DNA from: Bdellovibrio sp. GT3
Lineage (GTDB): Bacteria; Bdellovibrionota; Bdellovibrionia; Bdellovibrionales; Bdellovibrionaceae
Length of the DNA stretch: 64,000 bases
Direction: 5' to 3'
Assembly (NCBI RefSeq): GCF_037996765.1
Contig: NZ_JBBNAD010000003.1
Span: 39,662-103,661, forward strand
The notes under the pieces were generated by a model. It was not told the DNA's origin. It saw only the letters and a program-made list of their open reading frames with translations, and searched no databases. Below, piece by piece: positions 54,460-62,198 of the stretch (its first letter is position 1; each line of letters begins with the position of its first letter). The position numbers were made by a program, and so were the translations under genes.

Positions 54460-54747
54460 ATGGAAGATGAATTTAAAGTTTCTGCCGATGTCCAAGTTAG
54501 ATATTTGCTCCGCCGTATTGGTGAGTTGTCTGATATTGAAACCAGCGATGCGGTGAATTTTGAACTTGCTAAAAAGATGGGCCACCAGATCAAGGGGAAT
54601 GCGGATACTTTTGAATTTCCAAACCTCACGGAAATGGCGCGGGCTTTGGAGGCTAAGGCAGATCAAAGCGACGAAGCGGGAGTCCGGGATGTGGTGCGAA
54701 ATCTTTTGAATTCGATGCGTGTTCACTTGAAGGAGCTTGCTCCCTAA
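54460..54747 (+). CDS. Histidine phosphotransfer (HPt) domain protein
   Basis: A 95-residue helical protein with the HPt signature: His42 in GHQIKGNADTFEF, followed by LTEMARALEAKADQ. These proteins relay phosphate between receiver domains. No hybrid kinase is nearby; the receiver at 58809 and the regulator at 55903 are possible partners. I choose the ATG at 54460 with AAAGG upstream; the ATG at 54433 is possible. It lies head-to-head with the small secreted protein gene. Confidence 0.78.
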   Translation: MEDEFKVSADVQVRYLLRRIGELSDIETSDAVNFELAKKMGHQIKGNADTFEFPNLTEMARALEAKADQSDEAGVRDVVRNLLNSMRVHLKELAP

Positions 54748-54754
54748 GGAGAGA

Positions 54755-54798
54755 CCGCCCCTCCCATAGTTTTCGGCGGAAAACTTTGAAAGGGGCGG
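54755..54798. terminator. Nested stem-loop after the HPt gene
   Basis: Outer CCGCCCCT (54755-54762) pairs with AGGGGCGG (54791-54798) and inner AGTTTTC (54768-54774) pairs with GAAAACT (54779-54785). There is no T-run, so it may act on both the HPt and CsbD transcripts or have another role. Confidence 0.6.
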
Positions 54799-54843
54799 CG
54801 GAGAACCCGTGACCGCTGAAGGATCCAGTCACGGAAACTTTAA

Positions 54844-55104
54844 TTAATGACTTCTTTTACGTTCTGCTTGATCGCGGTTTTCGCGCAAGCTGTCTTTTGT
54901 CGATTCAGCGTATTTATCCATCAATGAAGACACTTTTTTGGAAGCATCCTCTTTGGCAAGTCCATAACGCTGTTGCACGATACCTGCGATAGCTTGGGCA
55001 TCACCTTTGGTTTTTTCAAACTCATCATCAGTGATGTTGCCCCAGGTTTTGCGAAGTTCGCCTTTGATCTCGTTCCATTTTCCTTGAAGTACGTCTTTAT
55101 TCAT
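54844..55104 (-). CDS. CsbD-family stress protein
   Basis: An 86-residue hydrophilic protein of the CsbD-like family. The hallmark LQGKWNEIKGELRKTWGNITDDEFEKTKGD is complete. CsbD proteins are induced by envelope and general stress; their mechanism is not known. AGGAGG lies about six bases before the ATG on the complement. It starts nine bases after the stop of the OmpA-like lipoprotein gene on the same strand, so the pair form an operon with an envelope-stress theme. Confidence 0.93.
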   Translation of the reverse strand: MNKDVLQGKWNEIKGELRKTWGNITDDEFEKTKGDAQAIAGIVQQRYGLAKEDASKKVSSLMDKYAESTKDSLRENRDQAERKRSH

Positions 55105-55113
55105 AAATACCTC

Positions 55114-55686
55114 CTATTCGTATTTTACCAGAACCACGGCTTTGGAAGCCTTGTTTCCCATCAATGCCTGACGTGGACCAACGTCGTTAGGGGCCGCGCC
55201 AATGTTTTCGAATGTATTCTTTGTTTTGTTGTCGTCGGAGTTCACAAGCTCCGAAAAGAAATTCGGACGCTTCGCCATGTTGTGAACATCGATGTCGGCT
55301 TCAGACTGCATGTCTTTTTTAAAGAAGTCTTTCACCGCTGACAAGCGATCGTCTGCCAGCTTCTTGTCGTTGCTTGGAACTTTTTGACCTTCAGCTGGAT
55401 ACTCACGATCGGCCCAGGCTAGAACCTGAATTTCCTTAATTTCACCGTGGGCATTCGCGGCTCCCGCAAGCTGGCGAAGTTTTACTTTCTCTGTTTCACT
55501 GACAGTGTTTTGCCCTTCCGGAAAATCAATCACGGTGTAATAAGCCGCGCCCATTTGCGCCGCTGCCTGTGATGTTTTGGATGGAGTTTCCTGAGTGGCC
55601 TCTTTCGTTTCGGTCGTGGCACAGCCCATTGCGAGTGCCGTTGTTGCAGCCAGTGCTGTGGTAATAAGTGTTTTTCTTTGCAACAT
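55114..55686 (-). CDS. OmpA-like domain lipoprotein
   Basis: A 190-residue lipoprotein with the lipobox LAMGC (cysteine at residue 22) and a low-complexity linker rich in Thr/Ala/Glu. The rest resembles the OmpA C-terminal peptidoglycan-binding fold: YYTVIDFPEGQNTVSETEKVKLRQLA, then EIQVLAWADREYP, then DDRLSAVKDFF. The usual peptidoglycan ligands are partly altered. It heads the CsbD operon; AAGGAG precedes the ATG on the complement. Confidence 0.83.
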   Translation of the reverse strand: MLQRKTLITTALAATTALAMGCATTETKEATQETPSKTSQAAAQMGAAYYTVIDFPEGQNTVSETEKVKLRQLAGAANAHGEIKEIQVLAWADREYPAEGQKVPSNDKKLADDRLSAVKDFFKKDMQSEADIDVHNMAKRPNFFSELVNSDDNKTKNTFENIGAAPNDVGPRQALMGNKASKAVVLVKYE

Positions 55687-55902
55687 AATGTTTCTCCTTC
55701 TGTTCCGTCCCAGAATCTTTAACGCTCTGGATAACTAAGCATTGTGCATTTCCGATGCCGCAGGACCTAAGTGCTCAGCTCAAATCTATTGAGGAAAGAT
55801 TCTTAAAAAGATTACGATTGGGGCATAAAGGGACTTTGTGGTTGTAGCTAAATTCCACACTCGCTTTAATGATCACACTTTTGATGGAGGCACAGGATTA
55901 TT

Positions 55903-57315
55903 ATGAATTCTCCAAAACACATACTTTTGATTGAAGACGACTTGGATTTGGCAGAGCTTGCCATCGCCTATTTCAGACAAAAAGACATTCAAGTCCATCA
56001 CTGCGCAGACCCGTTAGAGGCTTTGCAGAATGTGAAAACGCGAAAACTTGTTCCCGATGCAATTATCACGGACTTGAATCTTCCGCAGATGTCGGGATTG
56101 GATTTTATCCGCCAGATGCGCATCGAGGGACTGATGGTCCCCATTATTCTGATCACAGTTTCCAATGACGTGGATACGGCGGTGACAGCGATTGAAGCCG
56201 GCGCTTATGATTTCGTTGTTAAGCCCCTTCACTTTCCGCAGTTGCTGATTTCGGCGCAACGGGCATTTAAGTATAACCATTTGAATCGCGAAAACAAAAA
56301 CCTGCGCGATGCCATTGATCAAAGTAAAGGTTTAAGTCCTCACGGTATCATCGGTAAAAGTGAAAGCATTCGCCTGATCATGGAACTTGCCAAGCGCGTG
56401 GCGAAAAGTACGGCGACCGTTTCGATCACAGGGGAGTCGGGAACCGGTAAAGAGGTTTTTGCCAAAGCCATTCATAATTGGTCAGGGCGAAGTGATAAGC
56501 CCTTTGTGGCGATCAATTGCTCCGCGATTCCTGAGAACCTGCTTGAGTCCGAACTTTTTGGTCATGCCAAAGGATCCTTTACTGGCGCCCATGACAAGAA
56601 GATTGGCTTGTTCGAGGAAGCCCATGGTGGCACCTTGTTTTTGGATGAAATCGGTGACTTAAACCTCTCACTTCAAGCAAAACTTTTACGTGTGTTGCAG
56701 GAAAAAGAGATCAAGCGTGTGGGTGAAAATCAGACGCGGCAAATTGATGTCCGTATTATCACCGCGACTCATAAGGATCTGCGCACCGAGGTTCATGAAA
56801 AACGTTTCCGTGAGGATTTGTTTTTCCGCCTGAATGTTATCCCGATCACGATTTCGCCATTAAGGGAACGTCGTGAGGATATTTTGCCTTTGGCAGAGTT
56901 CTTCCTGAAAAAATTCTCGGAACTGAACGGCTCCAAGGTCACTGGATTTACCAAGGCCGCCAAGGAGTTCCTGTTAACCCAAAATTGGCGCGGGAATGTT
57001 CGTGAACTGGAAAACACCGTCGAGCGAGCGGTCGTTTTAAGTTCGGAAGCTGAAATTGATGTTTCGTCCTTCCTGATGTTTGACGAGCCGTCGTTGTTGG
57101 CAGGGGACGGGGATTTGGATTTGGAAAATCAAAATGCGTTTGTTTTCCGATACGGGAATCAGGTGGCCCCACTGAACGAGGTGGAAAAGCAGTACATTCA
57201 ATATGTTTTTGAAAAATGTGACCGGGTCAAAGATCTGACAGCCAGGACTTTGGGAATTGATCGCAAAACCCTGTACCGCAAGTTGCAGGATGAGGGTCTG
57301 TCCCTACAACACTAA
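55903..57315 (+). CDS. Sigma-54-dependent response regulator (NtrC family)
   Basis: A 470-residue transcription activator of sigma-54 promoters. The receiver has the phosphorylated Asp57 in IITDLNLPQMSG. The AAA+ domain has Walker A GESGTGKE (177-184), the sigma-54 contact loop as GSFTGA (224-229; GAFTGA in most members), Walker B LFLDEIGDL and the sensor ARG region RFREDLFFRLNV. The C-terminal Fis-type HTH is ARTLGIDRKTLYRKL. AGGA lies six bases before the ATG. It lies beside envelope-stress genes and may govern them. The 3' end overlaps the convergent GNAT gene by 12 bases. Confidence 0.95.
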   Translation: MNSPKHILLIEDDLDLAELAIAYFRQKDIQVHHCADPLEALQNVKTRKLVPDAIITDLNLPQMSGLDFIRQMRIEGLMVPIILITVSNDVDTAVTAIEAGAYDFVVKPLHFPQLLISAQRAFKYNHLNRENKNLRDAIDQSKGLSPHGIIGKSESIRLIMELAKRVAKSTATVSITGESGTGKEVFAKAIHNWSGRSDKPFVAINCSAIPENLLESELFGHAKGSFTGAHDKKIGLFEEAHGGTLFLDEIGDLNLSLQAKLLRVLQEKEIKRVGENQTRQIDVRIITATHKDLRTEVHEKRFREDLFFRLNVIPITISPLRERREDILPLAEFFLKKFSELNGSKVTGFTKAAKEFLLTQNWRGNVRELENTVERAVVLSSEAEIDVSSFLMFDEPSLLAGDGDLDLENQNAFVFRYGNQVAPLNEVEKQYIQYVFEKCDRVKDLTARTLGIDRKTLYRKLQDEGLSLQH

Positions 57316-57768
57316 TTTCATCTCGATATTACTACGGTCATAGTCGGGGTGAGGACCCAAATGCGTGGTCACGAAGCCGTGTTTTTTGTAAAGCGTAATT
57401 GCCGGAGTCAGCACCGTGTTTGAAAGCAGGGTGATTTCTTCGGCTTTCTTTTTTCTGGCCCACGCGATGGCCGTTTCAATCAGGAGGTCGCCCAATCCCT
57501 GTCCCCGGTAATGCGGTGACACCGCCATTTTCGCCAGCTCATAGGACTTTTCCCCATGCGGAACCATCGCACAGGTGGCGATCGCTTTGCCCTGATCCAA
57601 AATGAAAAAAATCTCGCCACCGATATTCAAGATACTTTCCTGCGCTTGATTTAACTGAATCAGGTCCATTTTTTCGACGACAAAATGCTTCTGAATCCAT
57701 TCGGTGTTCAGTTCAACAAAGGCTGTGTGGTGTTCCGGAGCATATTTAGTGACGGTAAACTTCGACAT
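57304..57768 (-). CDS. GNAT-family N-acetyltransferase
   Basis: A 154-residue acetyl-CoA-dependent acyltransferase. The acetyl-CoA loop is SPHYRGQGLGDLLIETAIAWAR (motif A), preceded by the typical beta-bulge strand ELAKMAV; the C-terminal YKKHGF is motif B. The substrate is unknown; members of this size act on amino acids, peptides or small amines. GAGG lies a few bases before the ATG on the complement. The gene is divergent from the HxlR regulator, whose palindrome lies in the shared upstream region, so it is a possible target of that regulator. Confidence 0.88.
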   Translation of the reverse strand: MSKFTVTKYAPEHHTAFVELNTEWIQKHFVVEKMDLIQLNQAQESILNIGGEIFFILDQGKAIATCAMVPHGEKSYELAKMAVSPHYRGQGLGDLLIETAIAWARKKKAEEITLLSNTVLTPAITLYKKHGFVTTHLGPHPDYDRSNIEMKLVL

Positions 57769-57839
57769 GGCTTCCTCGCTGTTGACCCAGGGATACTATC
57801 ACGTTACCAGTAAATTCATTAAATAGGTTTTTTCATGAA

Positions 57840-57861
57840 CTAGTATCAAATCTGATACTAG
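57840..57861. promoter_or_regulatory. Perfect palindrome, candidate HxlR operator
   Basis: CTAGTATCA and TGATACTAG are perfect inverted 9-base arms with a four-base spacer, in the 129-base region between the GNAT and HxlR genes. HxlR-type regulators bind dyads of this GTATC/GATAC kind. An isolated half-like GATACTA lies at 57792. Confidence 0.72.
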
Positions 57862-57897
57862 CTGTGGTTATTAAGCGGAAATTAAGGGTGGTTGCAG

Positions 57898-58254
57898 ATG
57901 AATGTAAAAAAGAAGAAATTCAATTGTCCCGCCGAACTGACGGCCTCACTCATCCAGGGAAAGTGGAAGGCGATCATTCTGTATAATTTGCGCAAGACTC
58001 CGAAAAGATTTGGCGAGCTTCGCAGACTAACTCCGGGAATCACTCAAGCGACCTTAACCCGGCAACTCAAGGAATTGGAAAACTCCGGCATTGTCAGGCG
58101 CTCAGAACTGGGGCGGGATAAATTGTCTGGGGTCGAGTACGAACTAACAGTGGCGGGGCAAGAGATGAAGCCCGTGTTGTATGCGATGATCCGTTGGGGC
58201 CTGGCATATCAAAAAGACTATGTCGCCGGCCCCTTTGTGATGGTGGGACGTTAA
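57898..58254 (+). CDS. HxlR-family HTH transcriptional regulator
   Basis: A 118-residue winged-helix regulator. The family core is CPAELTASLIQGKWKAIILYNL and FGELRRLTPGITQATLTRQL (recognition helix). Cys10, just before the winged helix, matches the redox- or quinone-sensing cysteine of YodB/HypR-type members, so it may sense electrophiles. AAGGGTGG lies about eight bases before the ATG at 57898. A 22-bp palindrome 36 bases upstream suggests self-regulation and control of the divergent GNAT gene. Confidence 0.9.
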   Translation: MNVKKKKFNCPAELTASLIQGKWKAIILYNLRKTPKRFGELRRLTPGITQATLTRQLKELENSGIVRRSELGRDKLSGVEYELTVAGQEMKPVLYAMIRWGLAYQKDYVAGPFVMVGR

Positions 58255-58782
58255 TTACTTTTTAAAACTTAAGTTATCACAGTAATGACGAAGTTCCTGG
58301 ATGCTTTCGCGGATATCATCCAAAGCACGGTGGCTGTTGGTTTTTTGATAAATGTAGCGGAACTTGTTATTGATGATCACTTTCCATGACGACACGTCCA
58401 CTTGGCGATAGTGCAGTCTTCCTGCCAGATCCGGCATGTACTTATTAATGAACAGACGATCCTGCATGATCGAGTTCCCTGCCATCACCGGGCGATCCTT
58501 GGGTTCTGGCCAGTGTTTTTTCACCAGGTCCACCAACATCGCTTCGGCTTGATCTTCCGGCATGCCGTTTGGAACCTTGGCAGTCAGGCCCGATTTCTTG
58601 TGGTGCTCGGTATTCCAGGCATCCATGCTATCCAGGAATTTTTGCGGCTGCTTGATTACGGTTTCAAAGACATCCAGCTCTTTAAAGTTCAGATCTGTGA
58701 CGATCGCTGCGACTTCGATGATACGTTCTTTTTCAACATCAAGGCCGGTCATTTCCATGTCCAGCCAAAATAGTTTTTCCAT
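58255..58782 (-). CDS. orn: Oligoribonuclease
   Basis: A 175-residue 3'-5' exoribonuclease that degrades the last di- to tetranucleotides of RNA decay, including pGpG from c-di-GMP turnover. DEDDh residues are visible: Asp8 and Glu10 in WLDMEMTGL, Asp in QDRLFINKYMP, and His/Asp in SHRALDDIRESI. The ATG ending at 58782 has GAAGG upstream; a longer frame to 58806 is not needed. It stands between the HxlR gene (convergent) and a receiver gene on the same strand. Confidence 0.95.
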   Translation of the reverse strand: MEKLFWLDMEMTGLDVEKERIIEVAAIVTDLNFKELDVFETVIKQPQKFLDSMDAWNTEHHKKSGLTAKVPNGMPEDQAEAMLVDLVKKHWPEPKDRPVMAGNSIMQDRLFINKYMPDLAGRLHYRQVDVSSWKVIINNKFRYIYQKTNSHRALDDIRESIQELRHYCDNLSFKK

Positions 58783-58808
58783 GAGAGCCTTCTTCCTGTA
58801 GTTCAAAA

Positions 58809-59210
58809 TTATTTTGGCGTAGCCGTGCCAGTTTGCAAAGCTGTTTTGACGGTCTCAATCAGCTTTTTCTCATTCCAGGGCTTGTCGATCAGGGCAAAGA
58901 CGCCCAGGCTCTGTGCTTCCTGAATGATGTCCTTTTGGCCGTAACCGGTGTGCATGATAAACGGCGTCTGAATGCCGTTTTCGCGCATCCACTTTAAGAC
59001 CTCAAGGCCGCTTTTCTTAGGCATTTTTTCATCTGACAGAACCGCATCGTAGTGTTGCGACTTCATCTTTTCGATGCCCTCAATGCCATTGGCTGCGGTG
59101 TCGATTTGCGAAGCCGAATCTTCAAGGATGGCGGTTAAAACCTCGCGAAGGTCTTCTTCGTCGTCGATGATCAGGAGCTTGCCGTTACGTGATGGGGATT
59201 GAATAATCAT
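58809..59210 (-). CDS. Stand-alone receiver (CheY-like) domain protein
   Basis: A 133-residue response receiver with no output domain. Phosphorylation Asp60 lies in AVLSDEKMPKKSG; the acidic pocket IIDDEEDL and the C-terminal IDKPWNEKKLIETV (lysine) are in place. Such proteins regulate by protein contact, for example with kinases or HPt relays. I use the ATG ending at 59210; the frame extends further but the family begins here. It is 26 bases upstream of orn on the same strand and could share its transcript. Confidence 0.9.
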   Translation of the reverse strand: MIIQSPSRNGKLLIIDDEEDLREVLTAILEDSASQIDTAANGIEGIEKMKSQHYDAVLSDEKMPKKSGLEVLKWMRENGIQTPFIMHTGYGQKDIIQEAQSLGVFALIDKPWNEKKLIETVKTALQTGTATPK

Positions 59211-59410
59211 GTCCCCATTATGGCAAAGCGGGGCGGGGGAGTCATCGGCTGTGGAAGGGAAAATGCCAATTAAACCATGTGCGAAGGCAGAAAAACTCCG
59301 AGATTTCCTACATTTGCACAATTCTTACGCAATCCCGGCGATCCACGCGAAGCACACTGCATCAGTTTTGGGCCGACTTTAAAATATCATTAAAAATTTT
59401 AAAAATAATG

Positions 59411-59439
59411 TTGATCTGCGGGGACGCAATAGCTATAAC
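59411..59439 (+). promoter_or_regulatory. Sigma-70 promoter of the tRNA-Asp gene
   Basis: TTGATC (59411-59416) and TATAAC (59434-59439) are separated by exactly 17 bases, 20 bases before the mature tRNA. Confidence 0.75.
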
Positions 59440-59459
59440 AAGTCTTCCAAAACACCACT

Positions 59460-59536
59460 GGGGTGGTAGTTAAGTTGGTTATAACGTCCGCCTGTCACGC
59501 GGAAGGCCGCGGGTTCGAGTCCCGTCCACCCCGCCA
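59460..59536 (+). tRNA. tRNA-Asp (anticodon GTC)
   Basis: A complete 77-base cloverleaf with encoded CCA. The acceptor stem GGGGTGG (59460-59466) pairs with CCACCCC (59526-59532), the discriminator is G, and the anticodon stem TCCGC/GCGGA carries the loop CTGTCAC with GTC at 59494-59496. The T-arm GGTTCGAGTCC is canonical. It is followed by a terminator and then by a restriction-modification island, the classic setting for an integration site. Confidence 0.95.
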
Positions 59537-59564
59537 TTTTTTCTCTGAAAACATGGCAGAAATC

Positions 59565-59590
59565 ACCGAAGCTTAGTCTTCGGTTTTTTT
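59565..59590 (+). terminator. Intrinsic terminator of the tRNA-Asp transcript
   Basis: ACCGAAG (59565-59571) pairs with CTTCGGT (59578-59584) and is followed by a T-run, 28 bases after the tRNA. Confidence 0.9.
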
Positions 59591-59663
59591 ATGCCTAAAA
59601 TCTATTCTAAAAAGCATTACCAATATGAATCTCTATTTAATGCGTATGGTTTATAGTTAGATC

Positions 59664-60056
59664 ATGGATGTCTTAAGCAAGTCCCAGCGAAGCTACTGTA
59701 TGTCGCGAATTCAGTCGCGGCATACGTCACCTGAAAGAAATGTGCGGCAAATCCTTCGTTCACTGGGGGTTCGGTATAGATTGGATTCAACGCTTCCTGG
59801 GAAACCCGATATTAAGATTGTAGGTCAGAACACAGTCATCTTTATTGATGGCTGTTTTTGGCACAAATGCCCGCGGCATTTTCACGAGCCCAAAAATAAT
59901 GCCTTGTTCTGGCAAAAGAAAATCGAATCAAATGTTCTCAGGGATAAAATACGCAGAAAGCAGCTGCGGACGCTCGGGTATAAAGTCATTAGAATCTGGG
60001 AGCATGAATTGAGAGACATAACTGTCCTTTTTGATAAGATCGTACGTAGTTTGTAG
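59664..60056 (+). CDS. vsr: Very short patch repair endonuclease Vsr
   Basis: A 130-residue endonuclease that nicks beside T:G mismatches made by deamination of 5-methylcytosine. It opens SKSQRSYCMSRIQSRHTSPE and has the catalytic residues: Asp49 in LPGKPDIKI, His67 in GCFWHKCPRH and His72 nearby; the cysteines of the zinc site are also present. Vsr genes accompany 5-methylcytosine methylases, here the next gene. The ribosome binding site is weak. It is the first gene of the island after tRNA-Asp. Confidence 0.95.
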   Translation: MDVLSKSQRSYCMSRIQSRHTSPERNVRQILRSLGVRYRLDSTLPGKPDIKIVGQNTVIFIDGCFWHKCPRHFHEPKNNALFWQKKIESNVLRDKIRRKQLRTLGYKVIRIWEHELRDITVLFDKIVRSL

Positions 60057-60235
60057 TGCGGTATTGGTTTTGCTTACGTTCTAATAGTTCTATTTTAATC
60101 CACCAGATTGGCTTTCAAATGAAACGTGTCCGAATGCTGGTTTGTTAGGCATAACGGACTGCAGGATATTGTTTACTTGAATTGTCTGGGAATTAATTGG
60201 AATAATTTTATTACAAATCATGCCTGGAGCTACAG

Positions 60236-61489
60236 ATGGCCACTAAGAAGCTTACCCCAAATGATCTAATTAACTTCAGAACAAAACACGGAATCTCTGC
60301 GCAAGAGTTTGGTGAATTGCTGTATCCTGAAATGTCTGCGAAGGCAGTGACGCAAAAAATCTCCAAATGGGAAAAAGGTGAGGGAGAGATTCCACACTAT
60401 ATGAATGCAACATTAAAGGGCTTGGATCTGGATTTCTCTGAAAAGAAATCCAAGAAAAAAGATTCCAAAGATGGCGATCATAATTTCAAGTTTATTGATT
60501 TGTTTGCAGGTATTGGCGGGATGAGATTGCCATTCGAAGAACTTGGTGGCGATTGTGTATTCACCAGTGAGTGGGACGCATATCCTGCGAAAGTATATGC
60601 AGACAACTATGGTGACAAGCCGGCGGGTGATATCACGAAGGTAGACGCTGCTAATATTCCAGCACATGATATATTGCTTGCGGGCTTCCCTTGTCAGCCA
60701 TTCTCTATTGCCGGTGTTTCTAAGAAGAAATCACTGGGGCGTGAGCATGGTTTTAAAGATAAGACTCAGGGAACGCTGTTCTTTGATGTTGCCAGAATTA
60801 TCGAGCACCACAGACCAAAGATGTTCTTGTTAGAGAACGTTAAGAATCTTCTTTCTCATGACAAAGGCAACACCTTTAAAGTCATTATTGATACTTTGAC
60901 CAATGATCTTGGGTATAATGTCAGCTACCAGATTGTCGATGCAAAAGATTTTGTGCCTCAGCACCGTGAGAGAATTTATATTGTGGGAGTAGACTCGAAA
61001 GAGCGTAATTTTAAATTCCCTGATGTGATTAAGGCCAGTCATAAGCTGGGTGATATCTTGGAAAAAGACTCTTCTGTTGATCCGAAGTACACTTTGTCTG
61101 ATCGTCTTTGGACAGGTCTTCAAAGGCATGCCCAGAAGCACAAGGCAAAGGGTAATGGATTTGGTTTTGGTCTTGTGAACAGATCTGGAATCGCAAGAAC
61201 TCTTTCTGCCAGATACTACAAAGATGGTTCTGAGATTCTAATTGAGCAAAAGAACAAAAATCCTCGCAGGCTGACGCCACGTGAATGCGCTCGTTTGATG
61301 GGATTCCCAGAAACGTTTGAAATTACTGTTTCTGATACTCGCGCGTATAAATGCTTTGGTAACTCGGTAGTTGTGCCGGTTATTCGTCATTTGGCGGAAG
61401 AGATTGTATCTACGTTAGGTGCAATGAAGCACAAAAAGACCAAGAGTGCTAAACAGCTAACATTTAATGATGATTTAGTTGAGGCGTAA
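60236..61489 (+). CDS. DNA (cytosine-5-)-methyltransferase, Dcm/EcoRII-like with N-terminal HTH
   Basis: A 417-residue m5C methylase. Residues 1-75 are an HTH of XRE type (FRTKHGISAQEFGELLYP, KISKWEKGEGEI) as in M.EcoRII and M.SsoII, where it represses the R-M genes. Residues 86 on contain FIDLFAGIGGMR, catalytic PCQ (Cys153), LLENVKNL, QHRERIYIVG and the target-recognition region GNGFGFGLV, TLSARYYKDG, PRRLTPRECARLMGF, which matches E. coli Dcm. A CCWGG or CCNGG target is therefore likely. The 180 bases before it hold no gene. Its stop is four bases before the next ATG. Confidence 0.95.
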   Translation: MATKKLTPNDLINFRTKHGISAQEFGELLYPEMSAKAVTQKISKWEKGEGEIPHYMNATLKGLDLDFSEKKSKKKDSKDGDHNFKFIDLFAGIGGMRLPFEELGGDCVFTSEWDAYPAKVYADNYGDKPAGDITKVDAANIPAHDILLAGFPCQPFSIAGVSKKKSLGREHGFKDKTQGTLFFDVARIIEHHRPKMFLLENVKNLLSHDKGNTFKVIIDTLTNDLGYNVSYQIVDAKDFVPQHRERIYIVGVDSKERNFKFPDVIKASHKLGDILEKDSSVDPKYTLSDRLWTGLQRHAQKHKAKGNGFGFGLVNRSGIARTLSARYYKDGSEILIEQKNKNPRRLTPRECARLMGFPETFEITVSDTRAYKCFGNSVVVPVIRHLAEEIVSTLGAMKHKKTKSAKQLTFNDDLVEA

Positions 61490-61493
61490 TCGA

Positions 61494-62105
61494 ATGGGAA
61501 AATTAACACAGGATATTGTTAAATTTTTGGAGGCTTATAAATCAAAGGGTCATAAAATATCCTCTGAGCAAGCAGCTTTCCAGTTGGGAGTTTATGAACT
61601 ACCTCAAGAGGTAAAAAGCCTTTGTGGAGTAGATTCGATTTCCGGTGATTTGGCATTTGAGGGAAGTGTTGGAAAAGGTTCTTGGTCGCGAACTCCTTGG
61701 GTTGCAATCTATGATACTCGAGTGACTGAGCGTGCGTCCGACGGCTTCTATGTAGCGCTAATTTTTGCTGAAAGTCTCGATAGAGTATTTTTGGTTCTGA
61801 CAAATACATCTAGTAGCCATATAAATTATAAACCATATAAGATCGATGCTGCAAACGTTACTGCGTTGAATTCCTTTTCGAGGGGAGCAATACCGAAAGG
61901 ACTTCTAAGCCAAAGTGGACGTGGCAGCGGTCCGTCATTCGAACAGTCCACAATTCAATGGCGGGAGTACGCTGTAGGGGAAATGGAAAGCTTGGAGAAA
62001 GATCTCGGGTCGTTGGTAAGATGCTACAAACTTCTGGTTGATCAACACTTGCAAAGCCTTCCTCGAGAAAAGCCATTTAAACCGAATCCTTTTCTTCTGC
62101 GTTAA
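61494..62105 (+). CDS. McrB N-terminal-like (DUF3578-type) domain protein
   Basis: A 203-residue protein made largely of the domain found at the N-terminus of McrB-type restriction proteins, which in some members binds methylated DNA. The matching stretch is residues about 57-105: GSVGKGSWSRTPWVAIYD, followed by GFYVALIFAESLDRVFLVL. No GTPase or nuclease domain is attached. It lies between the methylase and the endonuclease of the island, four bases after the methylase stop with GAGG at 61481-61484. Its role there is not known; an R-M accessory or control role is inferred from position. Confidence 0.75.
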   Translation: MGKLTQDIVKFLEAYKSKGHKISSEQAAFQLGVYELPQEVKSLCGVDSISGDLAFEGSVGKGSWSRTPWVAIYDTRVTERASDGFYVALIFAESLDRVFLVLTNTSSSHINYKPYKIDAANVTALNSFSRGAIPKGLLSQSGRGSGPSFEQSTIQWREYAVGEMESLEKDLGSLVRCYKLLVDQHLQSLPREKPFKPNPFLLR

Positions 62106-62170
62106 GTCTATAGCCTAGTTTTTGATGCTCGTTGTTTTAGAAATTCACTAGTATTTGTTTAGTATTTAAG

Positions 62171-62198
62171 CTGTCCATTGGAGGATTCTTTTGGACAG
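62171..62198 (+). promoter_or_regulatory. Hairpin enclosing the Shine-Dalgarno and start of the endonuclease gene
   Basis: CTGTCCA (62171-62177) pairs with TGGACAG (62192-62198) as a perfect 7-bp stem. The GGAGG (62180-62184) lies in the loop and the TTG start codon (62191-62193) is partly inside the stem. It could also be read as a dyad operator. Confidence 0.55.
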
